Source: Thermus brockianus (GTDB lineage: Bacteria; Deinococcota; Deinococci; Deinococcales; Thermaceae). From it: a DNA stretch of 64,000 bases. The translations under genes were made by a program, and so were the position numbers. This document shows positions 49,521-57,948 of the stretch, one piece after another. Below the pieces are notes generated by a model. The model had not been told where the DNA came from. It made no database searches and saw only the letters and a program-made list of their open reading frames with translations. Every line of letters starts with the position of its first letter. Within the stretch, counting starts at the first letter, position 1. The stretch is from positions 372,001 to 436,000 of the forward strand of contig NZ_CP016312.1 of assembly GCF_001880325.1 (NCBI RefSeq). Reading direction: 5' to 3'.

Positions 49521-50611
49521 AGGCCCTCCTCTATACCCCCTCCCTCCCCCGCTTCTTCGGGGCTAGGCTCCTGGGAAAGCGCTTCCCCAAGGGGCTCCTC
49601 CCCCTCGCCCTCACGGAAATCCCCCTGCCCGAACGGGAAGGCTTCGTGCGGGTACGGGTCCGGCTCAGCGGGGTCTGCGGCTCGGACCTCGCCCTCCTCT
49701 ACGGCAAAAGCCCCCCCTCCATAAGCCCCTTCTTCTCCTTCCCCGCCGTCTTGGGCCACGAGATCCTGGGGGAGGTGGAGGGGAGCCTGGTGGCGGTGAA
49801 CCCCCTTTTGGCCTGCGCCGACCGGGGGCTTTCCCCCTGCGCCCGGTGCCAGGCGGGGGAGGAGGGCCTATGCCAAAACGTGGCGGAGGGGGCCCTGGCC
49901 CCGGGGATGCTGGGCTACAACCGGGACCTGCCCGGGGGGTGGGGGGAGTGGGTCCTGGCCCGGCCCGAGCGGCTCCATCCCATCCCGGACGGGGTCCCGG
50001 AGGAAAGGGCCGTGCTCTCGGAGCCCTTGGCCGTGGTCCTAAGGGGCCTCAAGAAGCTCAGGCCCTGGCCCGGGGAGGTCCTCGTCCTCGGCATGGGCAC
50101 CCTGGGCCTCCTCGCCGTGCGCCTCCTCCGGGCCTTGGGCTACGGGGGGAAGGTCTTGGCCGTGGCCAAGTACCCCCACCAGGCGGAAAGGGCGAGGGCC
50201 TTCGGGGCAGACGCAGTCTACAGAAGCGCCCGGGAGGCCCTCGAGGCGAGAAGCCGGCGCTACCGCTACCTCCTCTTCACGGGCCATAGGGGGGGGTACC
50301 AAGGGGTGGTAGAGGCCTCGGGAAGCGGCCGGGGCTTCCGGGAGGCCCTCACCTTGGCGGAGGAAGGGGGAAAGGTCCTCCTTTTGGGGGCGCCAGGGCT
50401 AGAGGCCGTGGATCTCTCCCCCTTCTGGTTCAAGGAGGTGGGCCTCGTGGGAAGCTACACCTACACCCGGGAGGAGTTCGCCGAGGCGGTGGCCCTCCTC
50501 CCCGAGCTTGGGGGCCTGGAGGCCTTCATCGGCGGGATCTATCCCCTTCCCGCCTGGAAGGAGGCCCTCTCCGCCCGGGGCAAGGCCCTCTTCCGGCCAA
50601 ATGTGCCCTAG
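49517..50611 (+). CDS. Zinc-dependent MDR-family dehydrogenase
   Basis: A 364-residue medium-chain dehydrogenase. The catalytic zinc region has GVCGSDLAL and GHEILGEV; a structural zinc lobe has four Cys (ACADRG, PCARC, GLC); the nucleotide-binding fold has VLGMGTLGLLAVRLL. It oxidises an alcohol or sugar alcohol with NAD(P). It is coupled to the class II aldolase-like gene. The substrate cannot be told from sequence. Confidence 0.85.
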   Translation: MKALLYTPSLPRFFGARLLGKRFPKGLLPLALTEIPLPEREGFVRVRVRLSGVCGSDLALLYGKSPPSISPFFSFPAVLGHEILGEVEGSLVAVNPLLACADRGLSPCARCQAGEEGLCQNVAEGALAPGMLGYNRDLPGGWGEWVLARPERLHPIPDGVPEERAVLSEPLAVVLRGLKKLRPWPGEVLVLGMGTLGLLAVRLLRALGYGGKVLAVAKYPHQAERARAFGADAVYRSAREALEARSRRYRYLLFTGHRGGYQGVVEASGSGRGFREALTLAEEGGKVLLLGAPGLEAVDLSPFWFKEVGLVGSYTYTREEFAEAVALLPELGGLEAFIGGIYPLPAWKEALSARGKALFRPNVP

Positions 50612-50638
50612 GCGGGGATGGCCCCAAGGGGCTAAGGC

Positions 50639-50644
50639 TATACT
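50639..50644 (+). promoter_or_regulatory. -10 element of the MoxR/VWA cluster
   Basis: TATACT (50639-50644) lies 24 nt before the ATG at 50669, whose ribosome binding site is GGAGGGGG. No convincing -35 is visible. Confidence 0.4.
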
Positions 50645-50668
50645 CCCGGCAAAGCGGAAGGAGGGGGC

Positions 50669-51706
50669 ATGCCCTGGGAGGAGGAACCCTTTATAGAGGC
50701 GGGCGAAAAGCTTAGGCGGCTCCTCAAAGAGGTCAAGCGGGTCATCGTGGGCCAGGACCACCTCCTGGAGCGGATGCTTTTGGCCCTCTTGGCCCGGGGC
50801 CACCTCCTCATTGAGGGGGTGCCCGGCCTGGCCAAGACCCTGGCGGTGCGGACCCTGGCGGAGACCCTGGGGGGGAGCTTCAAGCGCATCCAGTTCACCC
50901 CGGACCTGGTGCCGGCGGACCTCCTCGGCACCCGCATCTATAACCCCAAGGAGGGGGAGTTCCGCACGGAGCTCGGGCCCATCTTCGCCCACCTCCTCCT
51001 GGCGGACGAGATCAATCGGGCCCCGGCCAAGGTGCAGTCGGCCCTCCTCGAGGCCATGCAGGAACGCCAGGTGACCTTAGGCAAGGAAACCTTCCCCCTG
51101 CCCAAGCCCTTCCTCGTCCTGGCCACGCAAAACCCCATTGAGAGCGAGGGCACCTACCCCCTCCCCGAGGCCCAGCTGGACCGCTTCCTTCTCAAGGTGG
51201 TGGTGGACTACCCCGCCTTCCACGAGGAGTTGGAGATCGTCCGCCGCATGACCACGGGGGAGGAGATCCGGGTGGAAAAGGTGCTCTCCCTGGAGGAGCT
51301 TCTGGAGCTCTCCCGCCTGGCCGACCGGGTCTACGTCCACCCCAAGGTGGCGGAGCACGCCGTGGCCCTGGTCCAGGCCACCCGGAACCTGGAAGGGGCG
51401 GGGCTAAAGGAGCTCAAACCCTACGTGGCCTACGGGGCAAGCCCCCGGGCCTCCTTGGCCCTGGTCCAGGGGGCCAAGGCCTTGGCCCTGGTGCGGGGCA
51501 GGGCCCACGCCCTCCCCGAGGACGTGCGCGACCTCTACCTGGACGCCCTCCGCCACCGCCTGGTCCTCTCCTACCAGGCCCTGGCGGAGGGCATCACGGC
51601 GGAGGCGGTGCTCAAGGCCATCCTCGCCCACTTCCCCGCCCCCTTCGTACCCCTGCATGACCCTTATGGAGACGCCCGAAGCACTCCTAGCCCGCCTGGA
51701 GCTTAA
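50669..51706 (+). CDS. MoxR-family AAA+ ATPase
   Basis: A 345-residue AAA+ ATPase of the MoxR group: Walker A EGVPGLAKTL, Walker B LLLADEINRAPAKVQSALLE, sensor 1 LATQNPIESEG and a C-terminal lid. MoxR proteins work as chaperones together with the DUF58 and von Willebrand A proteins encoded next, often for maturation of envelope or metal enzymes. The last 50 nt overlap the DUF58 gene. Confidence 0.92.
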   Translation: MPWEEEPFIEAGEKLRRLLKEVKRVIVGQDHLLERMLLALLARGHLLIEGVPGLAKTLAVRTLAETLGGSFKRIQFTPDLVPADLLGTRIYNPKEGEFRTELGPIFAHLLLADEINRAPAKVQSALLEAMQERQVTLGKETFPLPKPFLVLATQNPIESEGTYPLPEAQLDRFLLKVVVDYPAFHEELEIVRRMTTGEEIRVEKVLSLEELLELSRLADRVYVHPKVAEHAVALVQATRNLEGAGLKELKPYVAYGASPRASLALVQGAKALALVRGRAHALPEDVRDLYLDALRHRLVLSYQALAEGITAEAVLKAILAHFPAPFVPLHDPYGDARSTPSPPGA

Positions 51707-52535
51707 GGTGGTGCGTCCTCTGGATGGCCTCCTTTTTGGGGACTACCGGGGGGTGTTCTACGGCAAGAGCCTGGAGCTTGCCGAGATCGCCCCCTACCAG
51801 CCCGGGGACGAGGCGGAGCGGATTGACTGGCCCGCCACCGCCCGCACGGGGGAGGTCCACGTGCGCCGCTTCCGGGAGGAGAAGGAGCTCACCCTTTGGC
51901 TCTTCCTGGACGGGAGCCCCTCCATGCGCTTCGGCTCCAAGCGGCGGGAGAAGTACGCCCTGGCCCTGGAACTCGCCCTGAGCATGGCCTACATCGCCCT
52001 AAGGCACGGGAACCGGGTAGGGGCGGTCCTCCCCTCTGGCCTCCTGCCCCCCAGGGGCGGAAAATCCCAGGCCCTCCTCCTGGCCCAAGAGGCGCAAAAG
52101 GGAGGCCCTGCGAGGCCTCTCGCCGAGGGGCTTGACCTCCTTGGGCGGGTGGCCCGGCGGCGGAGCCTGGTCTTCGTCCTCTCGGACTTCCTGGACCCCT
52201 TTGCCGAGGCCCTCGCCCGCCTCGCCGCCCGGCACGATGTGGTGGCGGTCCTGGTGGAAGACCCCCTGGAGCGGGCCCTGCCCGAAGGGGGGGTTTGGCG
52301 CTTCCGCGACCCGGAAAGGGGTTTGGAGGTGGAGGTGAACGCCTTTGACCCCCGGGTGCGGGAGGCCTACCGGAAGCGGGCGGAGGCCCTAAGGGCGCAC
52401 CGGATCCGGGAGATCGGGAAGGTGGGGGCGGACCTCCTTTTGGCCTCCACGGAGATGGACCTCCTCCCCCTCCTCCTCGGCTTTGTGGAAAGGAGGCGCA
52501 GGTGGCCTTCAAGAGCCCAGAAACCCTTCTCCTAG
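51657..52535 (+). CDS. DUF58 (VWA-like) protein of the MoxR cluster
   Basis: A 292-residue cytoplasmic protein of the DUF58 family: GDYRGVFYGKSLELAEIAPY followed by QPGDEAERIDWPATAR and a degenerate von Willebrand A fold starting LFLDGSPSMRFG. It partners MoxR ATPases. The start is uncertain: ATG at 51657 or 51666, both inside the end of the moxR-like gene, and neither has a good ribosome binding site, so translation is probably coupled. Its end overlaps the next gene by 34 nt. Confidence 0.85.
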   Translation: MTLMETPEALLARLELKVVRPLDGLLFGDYRGVFYGKSLELAEIAPYQPGDEAERIDWPATARTGEVHVRRFREEKELTLWLFLDGSPSMRFGSKRREKYALALELALSMAYIALRHGNRVGAVLPSGLLPPRGGKSQALLLAQEAQKGGPARPLAEGLDLLGRVARRRSLVFVLSDFLDPFAEALARLAARHDVVAVLVEDPLERALPEGGVWRFRDPERGLEVEVNAFDPRVREAYRKRAEALRAHRIREIGKVGADLLLASTEMDLLPLLLGFVERRRRWPSRAQKPFS

Positions 52536-53422
52536 GGGCCTTCCTCCTGGGGGTGGCGGGCCTCGTCCTCTTCCTCCTTTGGGCAGGGGGTAGGAGGCGG
52601 CTGGAGGCGGCCCTGGACCCCCCCTTCGCCCCCAGGCCCAAGCCCATTCCCCTCCCCTACCTCCTCGCCCCCCTCCCTCTCCTCCTGGCGGCAGGCCGGC
52701 CCGAGGCCAGCCTCCCCTGGCGGGAAAACCTCACCCAAGCCGTGGTGGTGGTGGACACCAGCCACTCCATGGCCGCCGACGACGAGGACCCAAGCCGCCT
52801 GGAAAAGGCCAAGGCCCTGGTCCGGGCCTTCCTCAAGGGCCTGGACCCCTCGGTGAAGGTGGGCCTCGTGAGCTTTGGCCCCCAGGCCGTTTTGGTCCTT
52901 GCCCCCTCCACCGACCGCCAGACCTTCCTGGAAGCCCTCTCGGGCCTGAAGCCGGGGGGTGTAAGCCCCTTGGGCCAGGGGTTGGAACAGGCCAGGCGGG
53001 TCCTCCGCCCCGAGGGCCCCGAACGGGACCTCCCGGAGGCGAGGCCCCCCGCCGCCATCCTGCTCCTTTCCGACGGGGCGGCCAACGCCGGCAAAGACCC
53101 CTTGGAAGCGGCGGCAGCCCTTGGCCGCTCCCGGCTTCCCGTTTTCGTCCGGCCCCTGGGGGACCCCCGGGGGGCGGTGAGCCGCATCGGGGAGGGGCTT
53201 TACTTCGTGCCCACGGACCCCGGCACCCTCCTCCGCCTGGCCCAGGCCACGGGGGGCGGGGTGCTCCAGGAGGACTTCCGCCCCCTTTACCAAGCGCTTA
53301 AGCCCCACTACGTCTGGAAAACCCGCCCCCAGGAGCTCACCCAGGCCCTGGTGGTGGCGGGGTTTCTGCTCCTCGGGTTTGGGGCCTACGTGGCCCTGGC
53401 CCGGGAAGGGAGGTGGCCGTGA
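52502..53422 (+). CDS. Membrane-anchored von Willebrand A protein (BatA-like)
   Basis: A 306-residue protein with N-terminal hydrophobic helices (about 8-28 and 50-62), a VWA domain with an intact metal site (DTSHS near residue 85) and a C-terminal membrane helix (about 280-300). BatA/BatB proteins sit next to MoxR and DUF58 genes and take part in envelope stress or complex assembly. The GTG at 52502 has AGGAGG 5 nt upstream. It overlaps the following gene. Confidence 0.84.
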   Translation: MAFKSPETLLLGAFLLGVAGLVLFLLWAGGRRRLEAALDPPFAPRPKPIPLPYLLAPLPLLLAAGRPEASLPWRENLTQAVVVVDTSHSMAADDEDPSRLEKAKALVRAFLKGLDPSVKVGLVSFGPQAVLVLAPSTDRQTFLEALSGLKPGGVSPLGQGLEQARRVLRPEGPERDLPEARPPAAILLLSDGAANAGKDPLEAAAALGRSRLPVFVRPLGDPRGAVSRIGEGLYFVPTDPGTLLRLAQATGGGVLQEDFRPLYQALKPHYVWKTRPQELTQALVVAGFLLLGFGAYVALAREGRWP

Positions 53423-54351
53423 GCCTCCTCGCCCCGGAGGCTTTAAGCCTCCTTCTCCTCCTGGCCTTCCTCCTCCTAGGGCTTTGGCGGGGAAGGCCCA
53501 AGGCCAGCCTGCCCCACCCCCTGGCAGCCCTCCTCCAGGAGGCGGCCCGGGAGGCCAAGGGGCCTCTCCCCTGGCTTCCCACGGCCCTTTTCGCCCTAGG
53601 GCTTTTCCTCCTCGCCCTCGCCGCAAGCCGCCCCCTCTTGCCCCTCATAGGGCGGACGAGCGAGAACGTGGTGGTCCTGGTGGTGGACGTGAGCCGGAGC
53701 ATGATGGCCACGGACCTGAAGCCGAACCGCCTCGAGGCCGCCAAGGAAGCGGCCCGCACCTTCCTCAATGAGGCCCCCAGGGGGCTCCGCATCGGCCTCG
53801 TGGCCTTTAGCGGCTACGCCCAGACCGTCCACCCCCCCACCCCGGACCGCAAGCGGCTATGGGACAGCCTGAATAGCCTGGAGTTCGGCCGCTCCACCGC
53901 CATCGGGGAAGGGATCATGGAGGCCCTAGCCCAGATCCGCCAGGCCGGGGGCAAAGGGGAGATCCTCCTCCTCACCGACGGGCGGAACCGCACGGGCATA
54001 GACCCCCTGGAGGCAGCCGCGGAAGCGGCCAGGATGGGCGTGAAGGTCCACGCCGTGGGCGTGGGGGTGCCGGGCTGGACCCCAGGGCCCGAGGACCCGG
54101 TCATGGGCTTCGGCTTCTTCCCTGGGGCCTACGAGGTGGACGAGGAGCTCCTTTGGGCCATCGCCGAGATGACGGGTGGGGAGCACCATCTCATCCGCTC
54201 GGAAGGGGAGCTTGCCTCCCTTTACCGCCGCCTCGCCCAAGGGGTGCGCCTGGAGGTGGCCAAGGAGGAGGCCACGGGCCTCTTCGCCCTCCTGGGCGGG
54301 GTCTTCGCCCTTCTGGGGGTGGGGCTAAGGCGCTACCTCTCCCCCGCTTAG
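53419..54351 (+). CDS. Membrane-anchored von Willebrand A protein (BatB-like)
   Basis: A 310-residue protein with N-terminal helices, a VWA domain with the metal-site motif DVSRS (near residue 93) and a C-terminal helix near 288-305. It is a paralogue of the preceding protein. I chose the GTG at 53419 because GGGAGG is 6 nt upstream and it overlaps the previous stop (GTGA); an in-frame GTG two codons earlier abuts the ribosome binding site. It ends the four-gene MoxR-type cluster. Confidence 0.84.
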   Translation: MSLLAPEALSLLLLLAFLLLGLWRGRPKASLPHPLAALLQEAAREAKGPLPWLPTALFALGLFLLALAASRPLLPLIGRTSENVVVLVVDVSRSMMATDLKPNRLEAAKEAARTFLNEAPRGLRIGLVAFSGYAQTVHPPTPDRKRLWDSLNSLEFGRSTAIGEGIMEALAQIRQAGGKGEILLLTDGRNRTGIDPLEAAAEAARMGVKVHAVGVGVPGWTPGPEDPVMGFGFFPGAYEVDEELLWAIAEMTGGEHHLIRSEGELASLYRRLAQGVRLEVAKEEATGLFALLGGVFALLGVGLRRYLSPA

Positions 54352-54593
54352 GAGCCGCCAAAGGGGTTGGGCACGGGCTCCACCGGGAAGAGCTCCTGGG
54401 GCTCGCCGCCCGGGACGGGAAGCATGCGGAAAAACTGCCCGTTTAGGAAGAGGTAGACCTGGGGCTCGCAGGCCTCCTCCCCTTGGGCAGGCGGCAAGGC
54501 GAACTGCACGGGCGCCTCTCCAGGACGGGCCAGGAAGGCCACCCCCGCCCCCAGAAGCCCTCCCAGGGCCAAACCCCAAAGGAAGGGTTTCAT
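54348..54593 (-). CDS. Small exported or membrane-anchored hypothetical protein
   Basis: An 81-residue protein with one N-terminal hydrophobic helix (residues 4-22) and a short Pro-rich tail ending PNPFGGS. It has no recognised family. It is supported by a leaderless promoter (TAGGCT at 54605-54600, 6 nt, ATG) and by exact stop-to-stop packing against the convergent VWA gene. Confidence 0.65.
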   Translation of the reverse strand: MKPFLWGLALGGLLGAGVAFLARPGEAPVQFALPPAQGEEACEPQVYLFLNGQFFRMLPVPGGEPQELFPVEPVPNPFGGS

Positions 54594-54696
54594 AGCCCAA
54601 GCCTAGCAGCCCCGGCCTCGGAGGAAAAGGCGGGGGCTCCCTTTCCTTGGGGGCCAGGCCACCTTTTTTTCCAAAATCCCCCTTTAGGCTAAGGGT

Positions 54697-55182
54697 ATGC
54701 GCTCCCTGGCCTTCCTCCTCCTTCTAGGCTTCCTCCGGGCGCAAGCCCTCGCCCCCGGGGATAAGGCCCCCCTCCTAGAAGCCCAGGACAGCTACGGCCG
54801 CCCCGTGGACCTCCGGGGAAGCCACGTGGTCCTCTGGTTCTACCCCAAGGCCAAAAGCCCCGAATGCACCGCCCAGGCCAAGCGCTATAGCGAGCTCTAC
54901 GAGGAGTTCCGAAGCCTGGGCGTGCGGGTCTACGGCGTAAGCCACGATCCCGCCGGCGAGCAGTGCGATTTTATAGATAAACTTTCCCTAAAAGGCGGCA
55001 TGCTCCCCGACCCCCAAGGCCGGCTCGCCCGGGCTTACGGGGTGCGGAGCCTTTTCGGCTTCTACAGCCGGGATACCTTCCTCCTGAACCCCGAAGGACG
55101 TGTGCAAAAGATCTGGTGGGGGGTGAACCCCTTTAAGGATGCGGACACCGTCTTGGCCTACCTGCGGGAGCGCCTGCGTTAA
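54697..55182 (+). CDS. Exported peroxiredoxin (BCP/AhpC-TSA type)
   Basis: A 161-residue protein with a short signal peptide (to about residue 18) and a peroxiredoxin fold. The peroxidatic Cys is Cys57 in KSPECTAQ, in the place of the TPGC motif of BCP; a possible resolving Cys is Cys109-region (GEQCDF). It would reduce peroxides in the periplasm. The ATG is leaderless: TAGGCT (54685-54690), 6 nt, ATG. A cytoplasmic paralogue lies at 62748-63212. Confidence 0.83.
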   Translation: MRSLAFLLLLGFLRAQALAPGDKAPLLEAQDSYGRPVDLRGSHVVLWFYPKAKSPECTAQAKRYSELYEEFRSLGVRVYGVSHDPAGEQCDFIDKLSLKGGMLPDPQGRLARAYGVRSLFGFYSRDTFLLNPEGRVQKIWWGVNPFKDADTVLAYLRERLR

Positions 55183-55229
55183 AGGCCATCTCATCCGCAA
55201 GCCCCAAGGCCCTGCGTAAGATGTAGGGC

Positions 55230-56084
55230 GTGTACGCCATCCGCCAGGGCTTAAGGCAGATCCTCCGCCACCCCACGGCCAGCCTCGCCACCTTCTTCAC
55301 CGCTTTGGTTTCCTTCGCCCTCCTCTACTTTCTCGGGCTTCTCCTTTGGAACCTGGAGCGGGTGGTGGAAACCCTGGAAAGGGATTTGGAGGTGGCGGCC
55401 TTCCTCAAGCCCGAGGCCAACCTGGAGGCCATCCTCACCGAGATCCAGGCCTGGCCCGAGGTGGGGGAGGTGCGCCTCCAGACCAAGGAGGAGGCCCTGG
55501 CCCAGCTGGTCCTGGACTACCCCTACCTGGCGGAGGCCAAGGACCTGGTGGAAAACCCCCTCCCCGACACCCTGCGCCTGCGGCTCAAGGACCCCGAAGA
55601 GGTGCGCAAGGTGGCGGAGCGCCTGAAGAACCTCCCCGGCGTGGAGGAGGTGGAGTACGGGGGCGAGCTCACGGAGCGCCTGGTGCAGGTGCTTTCGGGA
55701 AGCCGCCTCGCCATGGGGGTTTTGGTGGGGCTTCTCCTCCTCAACACCTTCTTCAGCGTCATGGGGGCGATCCGGCTTTCGGTGGAAAGCCGCAAGGAGG
55801 CCCTTTCCATCATGCTCCTGGTGGGGGCCACCCGGCGGTTTATCCAGGGGCCTTTCGTGGTGGAGGGGCTTCTCCTCACCCTGGGGGCGGGGGCCTTGGC
55901 CCTGGTCCTGGGCGGGCTCCTCTACCGGGGCCTGGCCCAGGCGGTCCAGGGGCTTCTTCCCTTCGTGCCGGTCCTAGGCCCGGGGGACCTCCTGCGCACG
56001 GGGCTTGGGGTTTTGCTCCTGGCCGGGGTCCTGGGGGCGGGCGGGGCCTACATGGCGAGCCGGGCTTACCTGAAGGAGGTCTAG
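55230..56084 (+). CDS. ftsX: Cell division protein FtsX
   Basis: A 284-residue membrane protein with four helices and the FtsX extracellular loop between helices 1 and 2 (ERDLEVAAFLKPEA and VEYGGELTERLV). With FtsE it controls peptidoglycan hydrolysis at the division site through an EnvC-type activator, which is encoded immediately downstream. The GTG at 55230 is leaderless: TAAGAT (55217-55222), 7 nt, GTG. FtsE is not adjacent; it is at 57945-58673 on the other strand. Confidence 0.92.
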   Translation: MYAIRQGLRQILRHPTASLATFFTALVSFALLYFLGLLLWNLERVVETLERDLEVAAFLKPEANLEAILTEIQAWPEVGEVRLQTKEEALAQLVLDYPYLAEAKDLVENPLPDTLRLRLKDPEEVRKVAERLKNLPGVEEVEYGGELTERLVQVLSGSRLAMGVLVGLLLLNTFFSVMGAIRLSVESRKEALSIMLLVGATRRFIQGPFVVEGLLLTLGAGALALVLGGLLYRGLAQAVQGLLPFVPVLGPGDLLRTGLGVLLLAGVLGAGGAYMASRAYLKEV

Positions 56085-56085
56085 G

Positions 56086-57348
56086 GTGCGGCTTTGGCCC
56101 CTTCTCCTCTTGGCCCTCTCCCTCCTGGGCCTAGCCCAGGACCTCAAGGCCCAGGAGGAGGCGGTGCGCCGCCTCGAGGCCCAAACCGCCCGGGCCAGGG
56201 CCCTGGAAGAGGAAGCGGCAAGGCGCATCCAGACCCTCAACCGGGAGCTTAGCCGCCTCTCCCAACGGGTGAAGGGCCTCCTTGAGGAAAAGGCCCGCCT
56301 GGAAGGGGAAATCGCCCGCCTGGAGGGCGAGCGCGCCCGGCTACGCCAGGAGATCGGCAGGCTCAAGGAGGCGGTGCGGGAAACCGAAGGGCGCATCGCC
56401 AAGCTGGGGAAGGACCTGGAAAACCTCAAGGCCAGGCTCCAAGCCCTCATGGGAAGCCTTCACCGGGAAAAGGCTGGGCGCTACCTGCCCCTCCTCAGGG
56501 CCCAGTCCTTCGCCGACTTGGCGGTGAGGGCCCGCTGGGTGGGCTACCTCTCCCGGCAGGACGCCGCCTTGGTGCGCACGTTCCAGGCCACCTTGAAGGC
56601 CCTACGGGAGGAAAGGGAGCGGCTAAGCCTCCTCCTCGCCGACCTTTCCCAGAAGGAGAGGTCCCTGGCGCAAACCCAAGCCACCCTGGAGCGGGAAAGG
56701 CGGGGCCTCGAGGCCACCCTAGCCGCCCTCCAAAGGGAAGAGGAGGGGAAAAGGGCCCTCCTGCGGGACACCCTCCAGGAAAGGCAGCGCCTCCAGGCGG
56801 AGCTCGCCGCCCTCCAGGCCCGGGTCCTAGCGGAAAGGACGCGGCTTTTGGAACTAAGGCGGCAAGAAGAGGAGAGGAGGCGGCAAGAGGAGGCGCGAAG
56901 GAGGGAGGAGGCTGCCCGCCGCCAGGCCGCCCTGCGCCCCCAGGCGGTGGTGCCACCCCCACCCCTCCCCGCCCAGGTGGGCCGCCTGGCCTTCCCCGTG
57001 CCCGGAGGGCGGGTCCTGGTGCCCTACGGCCGGGAGGGCCCCTTCCAGGTCATCCAGGGGCCCGCCCCGGGAAGCCCGGTCCAGGCCGCCGCCGAGGGGT
57101 ACGTGGCGGGCATCCTCTACCTCCCCAACCTGGGCTACACGGTAATGCTGGTGCACACGGAAACCCTCTCCACCGTCTACACCAACCTGCAAGAACCCCT
57201 GGTCCAGGAGGGGCAGAAGGTGGAACGGGGCCAGCTCCTCGGGTACACGGGGGGCGGCCTCCTCATCCGCCCCGAGGAGCTGGAGTTCCGCGTGGCGGTG
57301 CGGGTGGGAAGCGAGACCCGCTTCGTGGACCCCGCCGCCTATTACTAG
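56086..57348 (+). CDS. EnvC-like murein hydrolase activator (coiled coil + degenerate LytM domain)
   Basis: A 420-residue exported protein: signal peptide (to about 18), a long coiled coil (about 20-280, ending in an Arg/Glu-rich stretch near 255-285) and a C-terminal M23/LytM domain (about 300-420). The catalytic HxH of LytM enzymes is replaced by LEFRVA, so the domain is likely an activator rather than a peptidase, as in EnvC. The GTG start has AAGGAGGT and lies 1 nt after the ftsX stop, so it is the probable partner of FtsEX. Confidence 0.85.
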   Translation: MRLWPLLLLALSLLGLAQDLKAQEEAVRRLEAQTARARALEEEAARRIQTLNRELSRLSQRVKGLLEEKARLEGEIARLEGERARLRQEIGRLKEAVRETEGRIAKLGKDLENLKARLQALMGSLHREKAGRYLPLLRAQSFADLAVRARWVGYLSRQDAALVRTFQATLKALREERERLSLLLADLSQKERSLAQTQATLERERRGLEATLAALQREEEGKRALLRDTLQERQRLQAELAALQARVLAERTRLLELRRQEEERRRQEEARRREEAARRQAALRPQAVVPPPPLPAQVGRLAFPVPGGRVLVPYGREGPFQVIQGPAPGSPVQAAAEGYVAGILYLPNLGYTVMLVHTETLSTVYTNLQEPLVQEGQKVERGQLLGYTGGGLLIRPEELEFRVAVRVGSETRFVDPAAYY

Positions 57349-57351
57349 CCT

Positions 57352-57378
57352 CGCCCCGGGGCTTCCCAGGGCGGGGCG
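57352..57378. terminator. Hairpin between convergent envC-like and hpf genes
   Basis: CGCCCC (57352-57357) and GGGGCG (57373-57378) enclose a further GC-rich inner stem. No long T run follows on either strand, so this is a weak or factor-aided terminator for the two convergent genes. Confidence 0.4.
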
Positions 57379-57387
57379 GGTGGGCTT

Positions 57388-57948
57388 TCAGGCGGGCTCA
57401 ATGAGCCCGTAGTTCCCGTCCTTGCGGCGGTAGATGACGTTGATCTCCTCGGTTTCGGCGTTGCGGAAGACGAAGAAGTCGTGCCCCAAGGCCTCCATCT
57501 GGAAGGCGGCCTCCTCGGGGGACATGGGCTTCATCTCAAAGCGCTTCACCCGCACGATCCTGGGGCCTTCCTCCTCCTCGGGCTTGCGCAGGGCCTCGAG
57601 GTCCCGCACCTCGGGAGGAGGAGGGCCCTGGTAGGAGTGGCGCTTACCGATGAAGCGCCGCTCCCTGAAGCGCTTGAGCTGGGTTTCCAAACGGTCCACC
57701 ATCCGGTCAATGGCGGCGTAGAGGTCCGGGTCCTCCTCCTCCACCCGCACCAGCCCCCCGGGGAGGTCCACCTGCACCTCGGCCTTGGCCTTCCTTTCCA
57801 CATGGGGGCTCGCCGCCAAGGAGAGGACCACCTTGGCCATGAGCTCCCCGTTCTGGTAGCGGTCCAGGCGGGAGAGCTTCCTTTCCACATACTCCCGGAT
57901 GGCGTCGGTGATCTCCAGGTTGCGGCCGATGAGCTTGTAGACGTTCAT
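57388..57948 (-). CDS. hpf: Ribosome hibernation promoting factor, long form
   Basis: A 186-residue protein with an N-terminal ribosome-binding domain (MNVYKLIGRNLEITDAIREY, AEVQVDLPGG) and a C-terminal dimer domain (RVKRFEMKPMSPEEAAFQME, HDFFVFRNAETEEINVIYRR). Long HPF pairs two 70S ribosomes into inactive 100S dimers in stationary phase. It overlaps the ftsE stop by 3 nt (ATGA) and has AAGGAGG upstream, so it is co-transcribed with ftsE. Confidence 0.94.
   Translation of the reverse strand: MNVYKLIGRNLEITDAIREYVERKLSRLDRYQNGELMAKVVLSLAASPHVERKAKAEVQVDLPGGLVRVEEEDPDLYAAIDRMVDRLETQLKRFRERRFIGKRHSYQGPPPPEVRDLEALRKPEEEEGPRIVRVKRFEMKPMSPEEAAFQMEALGHDFFVFRNAETEEINVIYRRKDGNYGLIEPA

Noticed and set aside
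54600-54671. Intrinsic terminator before the T7 run at 54663-54669
   Set aside because: Several short inverted repeats exist but no single good stem abuts the T run, so I did not call it.
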